Source: Phycisphaerae bacterium (GTDB taxonomy: Bacteria; Planctomycetota; Phycisphaerae; Sedimentisphaerales; SG8-4). From it: a stretch of 5,121 nt of DNA. Made by a program: the position numbers and the translations under genes. The stretch covers positions 1-5,121 of the forward strand of contig JAUWLI010000237.1 of the NCBI GenBank assembly GCA_030613765.1, in the 5' to 3' direction. Under the pieces are notes generated by a model. That model was not told the DNA's origin and made no database searches. It saw only the letters and a list, made by a program, of their open reading frames with translations. Every line of letters starts with the position of its first letter. Position 1 is the first letter of the stretch. This document shows, piece after piece, positions 1 through 5,121 of the stretch.

Positions 1-1771
1 GGAGATGTTTGCGGAGAGTGCGGACGCGGTTTTGTAGTGCGGTATCGCGATTGCTTCTGACCAGCGGGGTTGCTTGACTGAATGCCTTTTGGTCAAGATC
101 GGCAAAGGCATTGTGGAGATGGTCCAGGGATCCGCAGAGAATACGAACGTAGTCGGGATGATGTAGGTTTGCAGCGAGGGCAGCTTGAGCGGGTTGATCT
201 TCGAGGTCACGACCGAGATGAGCCCGACCGACGCGTCGGCGGAGCTTTTGCTTTTCGTTGCCGAAGAAATGCTCGTCCACGTTGTTTGTTCGTTCGACCA
301 CGGCAATAACCGTACCATCGTTGTCGTGGATCACCGGATGTCCAAAGAGTTGAGCCTTGTATTTGTGGAAGTACTTGAGGATGATGGCGTGGGGCGTAGT
401 CGGCTTGGCGAGGCTTTCATTGCCGACACGTCTGTGTAGGTCATCGAGATAACGCTCGACCTGTTGTTCGATTTCCTTGAGACGTTGTGCTTCCAACGCG
501 GGCAGACCGATTGGTTGGTAGCGTTGATCTGCCCTGGGCAGCTCGGCATCGGTCAATCGCAAGGTATTACGCGCCTGGGTAAAAGCCTGCCATCCTTTCT
601 CCAAGCGTCCAACAGCATCTTGGAAGCGCTTGTCTTTTTCCAGTCGTCGCATAAGACCTCCAAGATGACGCAATGCCCGTTTCTCGACCTGACTTCGAGG
701 TGTGGGCACCCAAGCATCGGCGCGCTGCATGGCATCTCGACATCGCTGGAAGAACTCGAGGTGCGGCAGACCGAATGGATACATTGCATCCTTTTTACCC
801 TCGCCTTGGATAACCCAGTACACAAGTGCAAGCAGGTCTTCTCTGACGCGACCGGGACCGAATCGTCCTTTTTTCGGGTCTTTTCCACGGTATAATTTCA
901 GCTCTTTTAAGATTTGCCTCAGGTCGGGGCGAACGTGGCTTTGCTTGAGGATGTTTCTTAGGAGCGCGTAGGGATTGTCGAAGAGCTTTTCACCGACAAC
1001 GCCAAGAAAATGATAGTGGCAGACAAAATCCGGGATGCCTCGTTGTGCGAGAGGCGCCACAGCGTTCTTGCCGGGCTGTCCCAAGTCCCTGACGGTTGCT
1101 ATTGGGTCACCGAAAATCTCTATCGTCCTCTCTACAAAAGGCTTCAAGTGTTCCTCTGACTCGGATTCGATCTTACCTACGCAAAGCACCCATTTTCTGA
1201 ATCCGTCCATGCAGACAAATAGCCCCCCCTTGCCGTGTTCACTGGTAGCATCGATGTGCAGTGGATAGCCGTACTCTTGCATGACGGCTTTTAGATAGGG
1301 TGAGCGAACCAAATGCAGAACTTCGAGGTAAAGCAAAAAACGATCGCACAGATTGCTCACAGACCCGGCGCTCAGCTTGAATCCACGTTTTCGGAAAAGC
1401 TCGTCACGGATTTCCTCTCGCTGCTTTCTTCTCAAGTAGCGTGCCAAACCGACATAGACGATGAGATCGTAGCCAAATCGCTGACGGGGCCGAACGATCC
1501 GAGCCAACGCCTCGGATTTAATCACCGGATGAAACGAGTTCGCTGAACATTTCTTTTGAACCTCCAGAGCCTCGAATAAACCCTCGGCGTATGTGGCTAC
1601 CTTTCGATTCTTCGTCCTGACCACTTCAAGCGGGGCTTGGCATACAGCACAGTTGTCGGCTTCGGCAATAAAATCGATGCGAGGAAGATGGCGCCCTTTC
1701 GACACAGTTGCTCTGGTTATTTCAGTAGAAGACCAACCCGCCTGTTTGGCGATTGACCAAAGCAGATTCAA
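1..1771 (-). CDS. DDE-type transposase, second gene of the element, C-terminus beyond window
   Basis: This frame is open without interruption from 1885 to the left edge. It has no ATG near its beginning. The best independent start is TTG at 1771-1769, which overlaps the stop of the preceding gene (TTGA). About 590 codons are visible and no stop is reached. Near the N-terminus is a CxxC pair (codons 1649-1651 and 1640-1642), followed by a Cys at 1547-1549 that may complete a zinc ribbon. The core has three candidate catalytic residues in DDE order. The first Asp is in HIDAT (1250-1252), the second Asp is in VRDLG (1085-1087), and the Glu is in TNNVDEHFFG (272-274). That last segment is followed by a basic KLRRRVG stretch, as in IS256/Mutator-like enzymes. 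The enzyme would cut and rejoin DNA at the element ends. Family membership is not resolved. The reading looks intact rather than decayed. It may instead be made as a fusion with the upstream protein by a -1 frame change near 1783-1793. Confidence 0.8.
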   Translation of the reverse strand, partial: MNLLWSIAKQAGWSSTEITRATVSKGRHLPRIDFIAEADNCAVCQAPLEVVRTKNRKVATYAEGLFEALEVQKKCSANSFHPVIKSEALARIVRPRQRFGYDLIVYVGLARYLRRKQREEIRDELFRKRGFKLSAGSVSNLCDRFLLYLEVLHLVRSPYLKAVMQEYGYPLHIDATSEHGKGGLFVCMDGFRKWVLCVGKIESESEEHLKPFVERTIEIFGDPIATVRDLGQPGKNAVAPLAQRGIPDFVCHYHFLGVVGEKLFDNPYALLRNILKQSHVRPDLRQILKELKLYRGKDPKKGRFGPGRVREDLLALVYWVIQGEGKKDAMYPFGLPHLEFFQRCRDAMQRADAWVPTPRSQVEKRALRHLGGLMRRLEKDKRFQDAVGRLEKGWQAFTQARNTLRLTDAELPRADQRYQPIGLPALEAQRLKEIEQQVERYLDDLHRRVGNESLAKPTTPHAIILKYFHKYKAQLFGHPVIHDNDGTVIAVVERTNNVDEHFFGNEKQKLRRRVGRAHLGRDLEDQPAQAALAANLHHPDYVRILCGSLDHLHNAFADLDQKAFSQATPLVRSNRDTALQNRVRTLRKHL

Positions 1772-2442
1772 AGCCTCGAAGGCCCCCCTTTTTCCCCGAC
1801 ATCGTCGAGGTTGTACCGATCGAAGACCCCCCGAACATGCTGTATCGTGATGGGCGGCGAATGTCCTTTGAGCCGACGTGCCACGTCACCGGCTCTTGAG
1901 CCGGGATGCCGAATCAAAATCAAGGGTACCTGAATTACGACAGCATCGGTGACTTCCTTAAGCTCGAACCTTCGCTGTTCGAATAACTCCCGTCGCTTCG
2001 CGAGTTGTGCCATACGGATCTCCGAGTCTGGATGAAGGTAGATGAACTGTCCGGCAACTTTGCAACGTTCGAGTTGTTTATCGTGAACCATTGTGAGCAA
2101 AGAAGTTTGAACTCTTACTTGTAGCAACTCCTTCAACTCTCGTTGGGTATGACCGAACGAAGATTCACAAATCAACCTCGCGACTGTGGCAGATAGATTA
2201 CCATCGCGGGAAAAGTGGATGCCTTTGTATGAAAACAGCCCGTGTCTGTCGTAACGAGTCGGATCATGTTTTGTGTAGTACCTGCCATTGCGATTGTAGC
2301 TTCTGCAGTAGCTCACTTTCACGAGTTGGCGAAAGATAGTTGCGCGCGACGCCGAGCCAAGAGCTTTCTGCATTTCTTTGAGCACAATGACTGGTTTGAC
2401 ATCAAAAAGCTTTTCCAATTGCTGTGCTGATCGGACAGACAT
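1768..2442 (-). CDS. Winged-helix-like DNA-binding protein, first gene of the element
   Basis: The 224-residue protein starts at ATG 2442-2440 behind a strong GGGAGG ribosome site. Residues about 16-45 (around LKEMQKALG and SRATIFRQL) look like a winged helix-turn-helix, followed by an RYYTK strand. Residues about 82-137 look like a second winged-helix unit, with a GHTQRELKELL recognition-type helix and a closing strand near FIYLH. Residues 140-165 are highly charged and probably helical. I see no catalytic motif. Position and composition suggest it recognises the element's terminal repeats, either alone or as the N-terminal part of a larger transposase. Its last codons overlap the transposase frame by more than 100 bases, and its stop TGA overlaps the TTG start of the next gene. 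No membrane segment or signal peptide is seen. The DNA-binding role is inferred from the predicted fold only. Confidence 0.7.
   Translation of the reverse strand: MSVRSAQQLEKLFDVKPVIVLKEMQKALGSASRATIFRQLVKVSYCRSYNRNGRYYTKHDPTRYDRHGLFSYKGIHFSRDGNLSATVARLICESSFGHTQRELKELLQVRVQTSLLTMVHDKQLERCKVAGQFIYLHPDSEIRMAQLAKRRELFEQRRFELKEVTDAVVIQVPLILIRHPGSRAGDVARRLKGHSPPITIQHVRGVFDRYNLDDVGEKGGPSRL
1773..1797 (-). other. Purine slip run and hairpin at the junction of the two transposase genes
   Basis: On the minus strand, GGGG (1797-1794), AAAAA (1793-1789) and GGGGGG (1788-1783) follow one another directly. A small hairpin with stem GCCT/AGGC and loop TCG (1783-1773) comes next and can be extended by two G-U pairs. 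Moving from the first gene to the second needs a -1 shift in exactly this overlap. The run could promote ribosomal or transcriptional slippage. It could equally act as the Shine-Dalgarno for the TTG start at 1771, lying 11 bases upstream of it. The run is seen directly; the mechanism is inference. Confidence 0.45.
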
Positions 2443-2447
2443 TTTTT

Positions 2448-2453
2448 CCTCCC
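2448..2453 (-). promoter_or_regulatory. Ribosome binding site GGGAGG for the first transposon gene
   Basis: On the minus strand, GGGAGG is followed by five A residues and then ATG (2442-2440). This near-consensus site at normal spacing fixes the start of the 224-residue protein. Confidence 0.75.
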
Positions 2454-2455
2454 AT

Positions 2456-2506
2456 TATGAGACAGTATGCTTTAGCAAGCCGATTACTATGGCATACAGT
2501 CTCATA
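2456..2506. repeat. 15-bp inverted repeat pair upstream of the transposon genes
   Basis: TATGAGACAGTATGC (2456-2470) faces GCATACAGTCTCATA (2492-2506). The arms match at 14 of 15 positions and are separated by 21 bases. The right arm lies inside the probable promoter region of the transposon genes, and the left arm abuts their ribosome site. A third, related copy is at 2581-2595. The likely role is transposase binding or autoregulation of the element, inferred from position. Confidence 0.7.
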
Positions 2507-2507
2507 T

Positions 2508-2524
2508 TTGCCGCCAAAAGGCAA
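2508..2524. repeat. Small hairpin TTGCC/GGCAA
   Basis: TTGCC (2508-2512) and GGCAA (2520-2524) can pair across a 7-base loop. This is the first of three adjacent hairpins in the probable end region of the element. It lacks a following T run on the + strand, so it is not a convincing terminator. Confidence 0.4.
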
Positions 2525-2534
2525 CCCTTTCACC

Positions 2535-2553
2535 CCAAAAAATCCGTTTTTGG
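2535..2553. repeat. Hairpin CCAAAAA/TTTTTGG
   Basis: CCAAAAA (2535-2541) and TTTTTGG (2547-2553) are perfect inverted copies around a 5-base loop. It is the second of three hairpins packed between the repeat copies at 2456-2506 and 2581-2595. Confidence 0.5.
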
Positions 2554-2557
2554 CAGG

Positions 2558-2582
2558 TTTTGCTAGGAATTTCCTTGCAAAA
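2558..2582. repeat. 12-bp near-perfect palindrome
   Basis: TTTTGCTAGGAA (2558-2569) and TTCCTTGCAAAA (2571-2582) are inverted copies with one mismatch around a single central T. The palindrome runs directly into the third copy of the ATGAGAC-GTATG repeat. Palindromes beside the terminal recognition sites are common in insertion sequences, where they can form cruciforms or block read-through; which applies here is unknown. Confidence 0.6.
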
Positions 2583-2595
2583 TGAGACGGTATGT
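2581..2595 (+). repeat. Third copy of the ATGAGAC-GTATG repeat
   Basis: AATGAGACGGTATGT resembles TATGAGACAGTATGC at 2456-2470 in the same orientation and differs at four of 15 positions. It is the outermost copy I can find, so it may mark or lie close to the right end of the mobile element. Confidence 0.55.
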
Positions 2596-2667
2596 TCTTT
2601 CGGAAGATACGATTATAGAGGAAAGTCAGAGGGTTACCACAATGCACCCGTTATTTGACGCGGTAGC

Positions 2668-2699
2668 AACTCAACCACTTAACCACTCAACTATTTGAC
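2668..2699. repeat. Degenerate 8-bp tandem repeat
   Basis: Four consecutive octamers can be aligned: AACTCAAC, CACTTAAC, CACTCAAC and TATTTGAC. The last octamer, TATTTGAC, also occurs at 2652-2659, 40 bases earlier. The array is non-coding and of unknown function. Confidence 0.5.
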
Positions 2700-2789
2700 T
2701 ATATCTAAAGTTACACAAAATCGCCAATAAACTGGCACTATTATGTCAATGAATTGGCAGGTTATCTCGTGCATTCGTGAGGTCACTTT

Positions 2790-2818
2790 ATTTATCATTG
2801 GCTAAATTATATTGTCAA
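2790..2818 (-). promoter_or_regulatory. Candidate leftward sigma-70-type promoter
   Basis: On the minus strand, TTGACA (2818-2813) is followed after 17 bases by ATAAAT (2795-2790). The -35 box is perfect and the spacing is optimal. No gene starts within 300 bases downstream. It could drive an antisense or transposon-directed transcript, or be a chance match in AT-rich DNA. Confidence 0.3.
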
Positions 2819-2966
2819 TACAATAAGTTAAACCGTTTTTCCGTAATCAGTGCAGCTCTCAGGTAGAACAAAAGTATGGCATGAATCTTGGAAAAGTTAA
2901 TATCGATTTAAGTTATTTGTTACGCCAGTTTCAAACTTCAAGTTTCTCTATATATGAGTCTTACCC

Positions 2967-4325
2967 ATGTCATTTAAACACCGTATCATGCTCGCGCTGA
3001 TATTATGTCTGAATATTATTGTAGTAGGCACCCTGGGCTATATGCTGATTGAAGACTATAGCCTGTTTGAAGGCCTGTATATGTCTGTTATAACCATTAC
3101 AACTGTAGGGTTTGGTGAGGTGAAACCATTGTCTGAAATAGGCCGTGGATTTACGGCGTTTTATATCCTGGTAGGTTTCGGATGTTTAGCGTTCGCCGGG
3201 CATGCTATTGTGGAGTCAATCTTTGAAAAAGTTTCAAGTGGTAAATCGGAGATAAAAAAAATGAAAAAACAGATATCGAGCTTAAAGTCCCACTACATTA
3301 TTTGTGGCTACGGGAGAGTGGGACAGGCTGCGGCAGAGCATTTTGAAAAAACAGATACTGAATTCGTCATTATAGAGGCCAATCCCGGGCAGCGCCAGGT
3401 GATTGAAGAAAAGAGCTATCTGTTTATTGAAGGCGACGCCACACGAGAAAATGTAATGCTTGAGGCAGGAATAAAATGCGCTTACGGCCTGCTTGCCCTC
3501 CTGAATTCGGACCCCGATAATCTGTTTGCTGTCCTGACTGCCCGTGAGCTTAATCCCACTCTCCATATTATTGCAAGGGCTGAAGAAAGTTCATCGGAGA
3601 AAAAAATTATCCGGGCCGGAGCGGACAGCGTCATCTCGCCCTTTGCCACGGCCGGCATGCAAATTGCCGGTGATATACTTGCTGCCACGGGAAACTCAGA
3701 CCAGATGCCTGAATATTCCATTCAGCCAACTGCCGTGCCCCAATGGGTAACTGTCCTGGAAGGTTCAAGTATGATGGGAGAGTCAATCAATGCGGTTGCC
3801 GATCAAATGGGGCGAGAGGTGATCGGACTTCGAAGGAATGGCAATGACCTGATTTTACCAGACCCTGAGACAAAGCTTGAAAGTGATGATATGATTCTCG
3901 TGTATGACATAAACAGAAATGACGAAGACCTGTTAGTGCAACAGGCACTCCAACCCAAAAAGCTTGTTATTGTAGACGATAATCCTGTTATACTGGGGCT
4001 ATATCGCCGTCTTTTCCAGAAAGCGGGATTTAACCCGGTGACCGCAGTCGATGGGCAAGATGGTCTTGATGCCATTATCAAAGAAAAACCCGCAGCAGCA
4101 GTTATAGATTTTATGCTTCCTGTTATCTCGGGAATCGAGGTGTGCCGGCAAGTGCGTGCTCAGGAGGGCTTACAAGGGATAAAACTAATCCTGTTTACAG
4201 GTGATAATCGGCCAGAAACCCGAAGTCGTGCTCTTGATGCAGGAGCTGATGCGGTTGTAGTAAAAAGTCCGGAGGCATCTGAAGTGATCGAAACAGTCAT
4301 CCGAATACTCAAAGAAAATAAGTGA
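2967..4325 (+). CDS. Two-TM potassium channel with RCK domain and C-terminal receiver domain
   Basis: The 452-residue inner-membrane protein should form a tetrameric K+ channel gated by cytoplasmic regulatory domains. Residues 7-28 are the first membrane helix. The pore helix is followed by the selectivity filter TVGFGE (46-51), and residues about 62-86 are the second helix. After a lysine-rich linker, the RCK/TrkA-N domain begins near residue 108. Its Rossmann motif is GYGRVG (114-119), with an acidic E137 ending the second strand and GDATR at 156-160. By comparison with MthK, the calcium-ligand positions appear as D157, R204 and E206, so the calcium site looks incomplete. A TrkA-C-like segment spans about 250-316. 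The last 120 residues are a full CheY-type receiver: D337/D338, phosphoacceptor D381 in DFMLP, T411 and K433. Typical relatives end after TrkA-C, so the receiver is an added module. No kinase gene is adjacent. The start has only a weak GAG ahead of it, and an internal start at Met99 is possible. Confidence 0.92.
   Translation: MSFKHRIMLALILCLNIIVVGTLGYMLIEDYSLFEGLYMSVITITTVGFGEVKPLSEIGRGFTAFYILVGFGCLAFAGHAIVESIFEKVSSGKSEIKKMKKQISSLKSHYIICGYGRVGQAAAEHFEKTDTEFVIIEANPGQRQVIEEKSYLFIEGDATRENVMLEAGIKCAYGLLALLNSDPDNLFAVLTARELNPTLHIIARAEESSSEKKIIRAGADSVISPFATAGMQIAGDILAATGNSDQMPEYSIQPTAVPQWVTVLEGSSMMGESINAVADQMGREVIGLRRNGNDLILPDPETKLESDDMILVYDINRNDEDLLVQQALQPKKLVIVDDNPVILGLYRRLFQKAGFNPVTAVDGQDGLDAIIKEKPAAAVIDFMLPVISGIEVCRQVRAQEGLQGIKLILFTGDNRPETRSRALDAGADAVVVKSPEASEVIETVIRILKENK
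3248..3263 (+). promoter_or_regulatory. Internal Shine-Dalgarno and ATG (Met99) in the channel gene
   Basis: GGAG (3248-3251), a 9-base A-rich spacer and ATG (3261-3263) lie in frame in the linker between the second membrane helix and the RCK domain. This site is stronger than the one for the full-length start. Initiation here would give a soluble 354-residue RCK-receiver protein. MthK is known to make a separate RCK product from an internal Met at the equivalent place. For this gene, use of the site is inferred. Confidence 0.45.
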
Positions 4326-4326
4326 G

Positions 4327-4366
4327 CTAAAGTGATCTAAAGTGACTAAAGTGACCTAAAGTTGAT
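4327..4366 (+). repeat. Four tandem CTAAAGTGA-like units directly after the channel stop
   Basis: Units CTAAAGTGAT, CTAAAGTGA, CTAAAGTGAC and CTAAAGTTGAT follow one another with a period of 9 to 11 bases, starting two bases after the TGA stop. The stop itself lies in a similar AAGTGAG. The array is outside any gene. A related CTAAAGTTA occurs alone at 2705-2713. Function unknown; replication slippage could change the copy number. Confidence 0.75.
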
Positions 4367-4438
4367 CTTCCTACCATTAATTTCATTTCATAGAAGCCTA
4401 CCTGCACTCTGTGAATATTCAAGTTTTGAAGATACTCA

Positions 4439-4525
4439 AAAAATTCTAATTTTGGCCTCCCAATCAGGATGCGTTGCCCGGTATTCTTGAAATGCTACTT
4501 TAGATGACTTGGCTCTGTTGATGGT
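4439..4525 (-). pseudogene. Possible gene remnant, 29 codons between stops
   Basis: Between TGA (4526-4528) and TGA (4436-4438) the minus strand reads 29 codons with a protein-like composition, including the run FQEYRATHPDWEAKIRIF. There is no start codon or ribosome site. It may be the tail of a decayed gene or pure chance. I do not recognise the protein. Confidence 0.15.
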
Positions 4526-4535
4526 TCAATTTATC

Positions 4536-4565
4536 TTGACTTAAAAACTGCTCTATATGTATAAA
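4536..4565 (+). promoter_or_regulatory. Candidate sigma-70-type promoter of the thiolase gene
   Basis: TTGACT (4536-4541) and TATAAA (4560-4565) are separated by 18 bases in the direction of the thiolase gene. A TG lies directly before the -10 box. A transcript would have a leader of about 140 bases that includes the palindrome at 4613-4630. Confidence 0.5.
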
Positions 4566-4612
4566 TATAGGGCTTTTTGTAACAACCAGGCATCGTTAAT
4601 TTTCCAGGATAA

Positions 4613-4630
4613 TTACTGCCACAGCAGTAA
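4613..4630. promoter_or_regulatory. Operator-like palindrome TTACTGC-N4-GCAGTAA
   Basis: The two 7-bp arms are perfect inverted copies around CACA. An 18-bp dyad of this size, downstream of the candidate promoter and about 85 bases before the thiolase start, fits binding by a dimeric repressor such as a TetR-type acyl-CoA-responsive regulator. It could also fold as an RNA hairpin in the leader. No T run follows, so it is not a terminator. The regulator is not in the window. Confidence 0.4.
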
Positions 4631-4696
4631 CAAGACATAAATCTTGCAAATTCTGTTATCCTGTCAAAGTAACCTGTTTTGTTGCGTATTCTTATA

Positions 4697-4705
4697 GGAA
4701 AGGGG
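4697..4705 (+). promoter_or_regulatory. Ribosome binding site of the thiolase gene
   Basis: GGAAAGGGG ends nine bases before the ATG at 4715-4717. It supports that start, which also matches the usual thiolase N-terminus. Confidence 0.6.
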
Positions 4706-4714
4706 TTTAGGTAT

Positions 4715-5121
4715 ATGAGAGATGTTGTTATCGTCAGCGCTTGCAGAACTGCTATTGGTGATTTTTCTGGTTCGCTCAGCACCGTTTCTGCTACAGACTT
4801 AGGAGCTCTTGTGATTAAGGAGGCTGTCAGAAGGGCAGGTATAAACAATGAAGATATTGATGAGGTTATCATGGGGAGTGTGCTGCCTCATGGACTGGGA
4901 CAGAACCCGGCAAGGCAGACCATGGTTCGGGCCGGTCTTCCCTGGGAGGTGGGCGCTATCACTGTAAACAAGGTTTGTGGATCGGGCCTGAAGGCCGTGA
5001 TGCTCGCGGCTCAGGCTATTCAGTGTGAAGATGCTGATGTGATCGTGGCAGGTGGCCAGGAGAACATGAACCTTTGCCCGTACATGCTCGAAAAGGCGAG
5101 GACCGGTTACCGGATGAATAA
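4715..5121 (+). CDS. Acetyl-CoA acetyltransferase (thiolase), 5' part only
   Basis: The first 135 codons of a thiolase are present, about one third of the usual 390 residues. The N-terminus [15 protein letters not shown] is the standard thiolase opening. The nucleophilic cysteine is C88 in [10 protein letters not shown], and residues 113-118 read GGQENM, a common variant of GGMESM. The catalytic His and second Cys regions lie beyond the window. The enzyme acts in the cytoplasm and joins two acetyl-CoA into acetoacetyl-CoA, or cleaves 3-ketoacyl-CoA in the reverse direction. Biosynthetic-type (AtoB/ThlA/PhaA-like) is favoured over a long-chain FadA type by the N-terminal motifs, but substrate range cannot be fixed from this fragment. 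It probably has its own promoter. Any operon partners are downstream and not visible. Confidence 0.93.
   Translation, partial: MRDVVIVSACRTAIGDFSGSLSTVSATDLGALVIKEAVRRAGINNEDIDEVIMGSVLPHGLGQNPARQTMVRAGLPWEVGAITVNKVCGSGLKAVMLAAQAIQCEDADVIVAGGQENMNLCPYMLEKARTGYRMN

Larger units (their letters stand above)
1..2595 (-). mobile_element. Insertion-sequence-like element, left end outside window
   Basis: Two consecutive leftward genes, a DNA-binding-type protein and a DDE-type transposase, are preceded by a cluster of related short repeats and hairpins at 2456-2595. This is the expected layout of an insertion sequence whose transposase promoter lies in one terminal region. The coding part looks more GC-rich than the AT-rich DNA to its right, which fits acquisition from elsewhere. 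The left end, and so any terminal inverted repeat pair or target duplication, lies outside the window. The right boundary is therefore only a guess: it could be the last repeat near 2595, or some bases further right. I could not assign it to a named IS family from the sequence alone. Confidence 0.65.
2596..2966. other. AT-rich intergenic region without a gene
   Basis: No reading frame of useful length with a ribosome site is present on either strand. The stretch holds the 8-bp tandem repeat at 2668-2699, a CTAAAGTTA octamer-like motif at 2705-2713 that recurs after the channel gene, a candidate leftward promoter at 2790-2818 and a short palindrome AAACTT-C-AAGTTT at 2933-2945 just before the channel start. 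The channel's own promoter probably lies here. The best matches I found for it (TTGGCT at 2799 with AATAAG at 2822) are weak. Confidence 0.6.
4367..4714. other. Intergenic region between channel and thiolase genes
   Basis: No complete gene is supported. The left part holds a weak AT-only palindrome (4440-4453), insufficient as a terminator, and a short protein-like minus-strand stretch (4439-4525) without a start codon. The right part holds a promoter candidate (4536-4565), an operator-like palindrome (4613-4630) and the thiolase ribosome site. The length and contents suggest the thiolase has its own promoter and is not in an operon with the channel. Confidence 0.6.

Noticed and set aside
553..888. 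111-codon minus-strand frame inside the transposase
   Set aside because: It is in a different frame from the long open transposase reading and has no ribosome site or recognisable motif. It is a shadow.
464..895. 143-codon + strand open frame
   Set aside because: It lies opposite the continuous transposase frame, whose motifs are protein-like throughout. The same applies to the other short frames between 82 and 1850 on either strand.
2402..2647. 81-codon minus-strand frame over the repeat cluster
   Set aside because: It runs through the hairpins and repeats and overlaps the first transposon gene, which has a much better start. It has no supporting motif.
2730..2778. Sigma-54-type promoter (TGGCAC-like motifs)
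   Set aside because: TGGCAC and TGGCAG occur, but the required GC at the fixed distance after GG is missing in both cases.
3282..4081. Minus-strand frames inside the channel gene
   Set aside because: They are shadows of a gene with clear pore, RCK and receiver motifs on the + strand.
4440..4453. Terminator for the channel gene at AAAATT-CT-AATTTT
   Set aside because: The stem contains only A and T and is not followed by a convincing T run, so it would be too weak for an intrinsic terminator.
4531..4872. 113-codon minus-strand frame over the thiolase start
   Set aside because: It overlaps the clear thiolase N-terminus and the promoter region and has no recognisable domain.
1..5121. CRISPR array, tRNA or rRNA genes
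   Set aside because: No regularly spaced direct repeats with unique spacers and no tRNA- or rRNA-like sequence were seen on either strand.

Overview
The window looks like chromosomal DNA of a Gram-negative anaerobe, possibly a deltaproteobacterium (Desulfobacterota). That placement is inference only: it rests on the thiolase, the potassium-channel style and the short degenerate intergenic tandem repeats, and there is no rRNA or other phylogenetic marker. A transposon-like element fills the left half. Two ordinary chromosomal genes, both on the + strand, occupy the right half.

Positions 1 to about 2595 read leftward as a mobile element. Its first gene (2442 to 1768) encodes a 224-residue protein with winged-helix-like segments. 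Its second gene runs from the overlap with the first gene off the left edge of the window. This second frame is open without interruption for about 590 codons and shows a zinc-ribbon CxxC and a D, D, E order typical of DDE transposases. The two genes lie in different frames and meet at a GGGG-AAAAA-GGGGGG purine run. They are joined either by a TTGA stop/start overlap (translational coupling) or by a -1 frame change. Ahead of the first gene lies a compact cluster of three related 13-15 bp repeats and three hairpins (2456-2595), probably the transposase-binding end of the element.

Positions 2596-2966 are AT-rich intergenic DNA with a degenerate 8-bp tandem repeat and no convincing gene. Positions 2967-4325 encode a two-transmembrane potassium channel with the filter TVGFGE, a cytoplasmic RCK domain (TrkA-N and TrkA-C) and, unusually, a complete C-terminal CheY-like receiver domain. 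An internal ATG (Met99) has a better Shine-Dalgarno than the full-length start and could give a soluble RCK-receiver protein, as is known for the archaeal channel MthK.

After the channel stop codon come four copies of a CTAAAGTGA-like repeat and a gene-free stretch. That stretch carries a good sigma-70-type promoter (4536-4565) and an operator-like palindrome (4613-4630). The 5' third of an acetyl-CoA acetyltransferase (thiolase) gene then starts at 4715 and leaves the window with its nucleophilic cysteine present. The channel and the thiolase are probably separate transcription units. Nothing in the sequence links them functionally.
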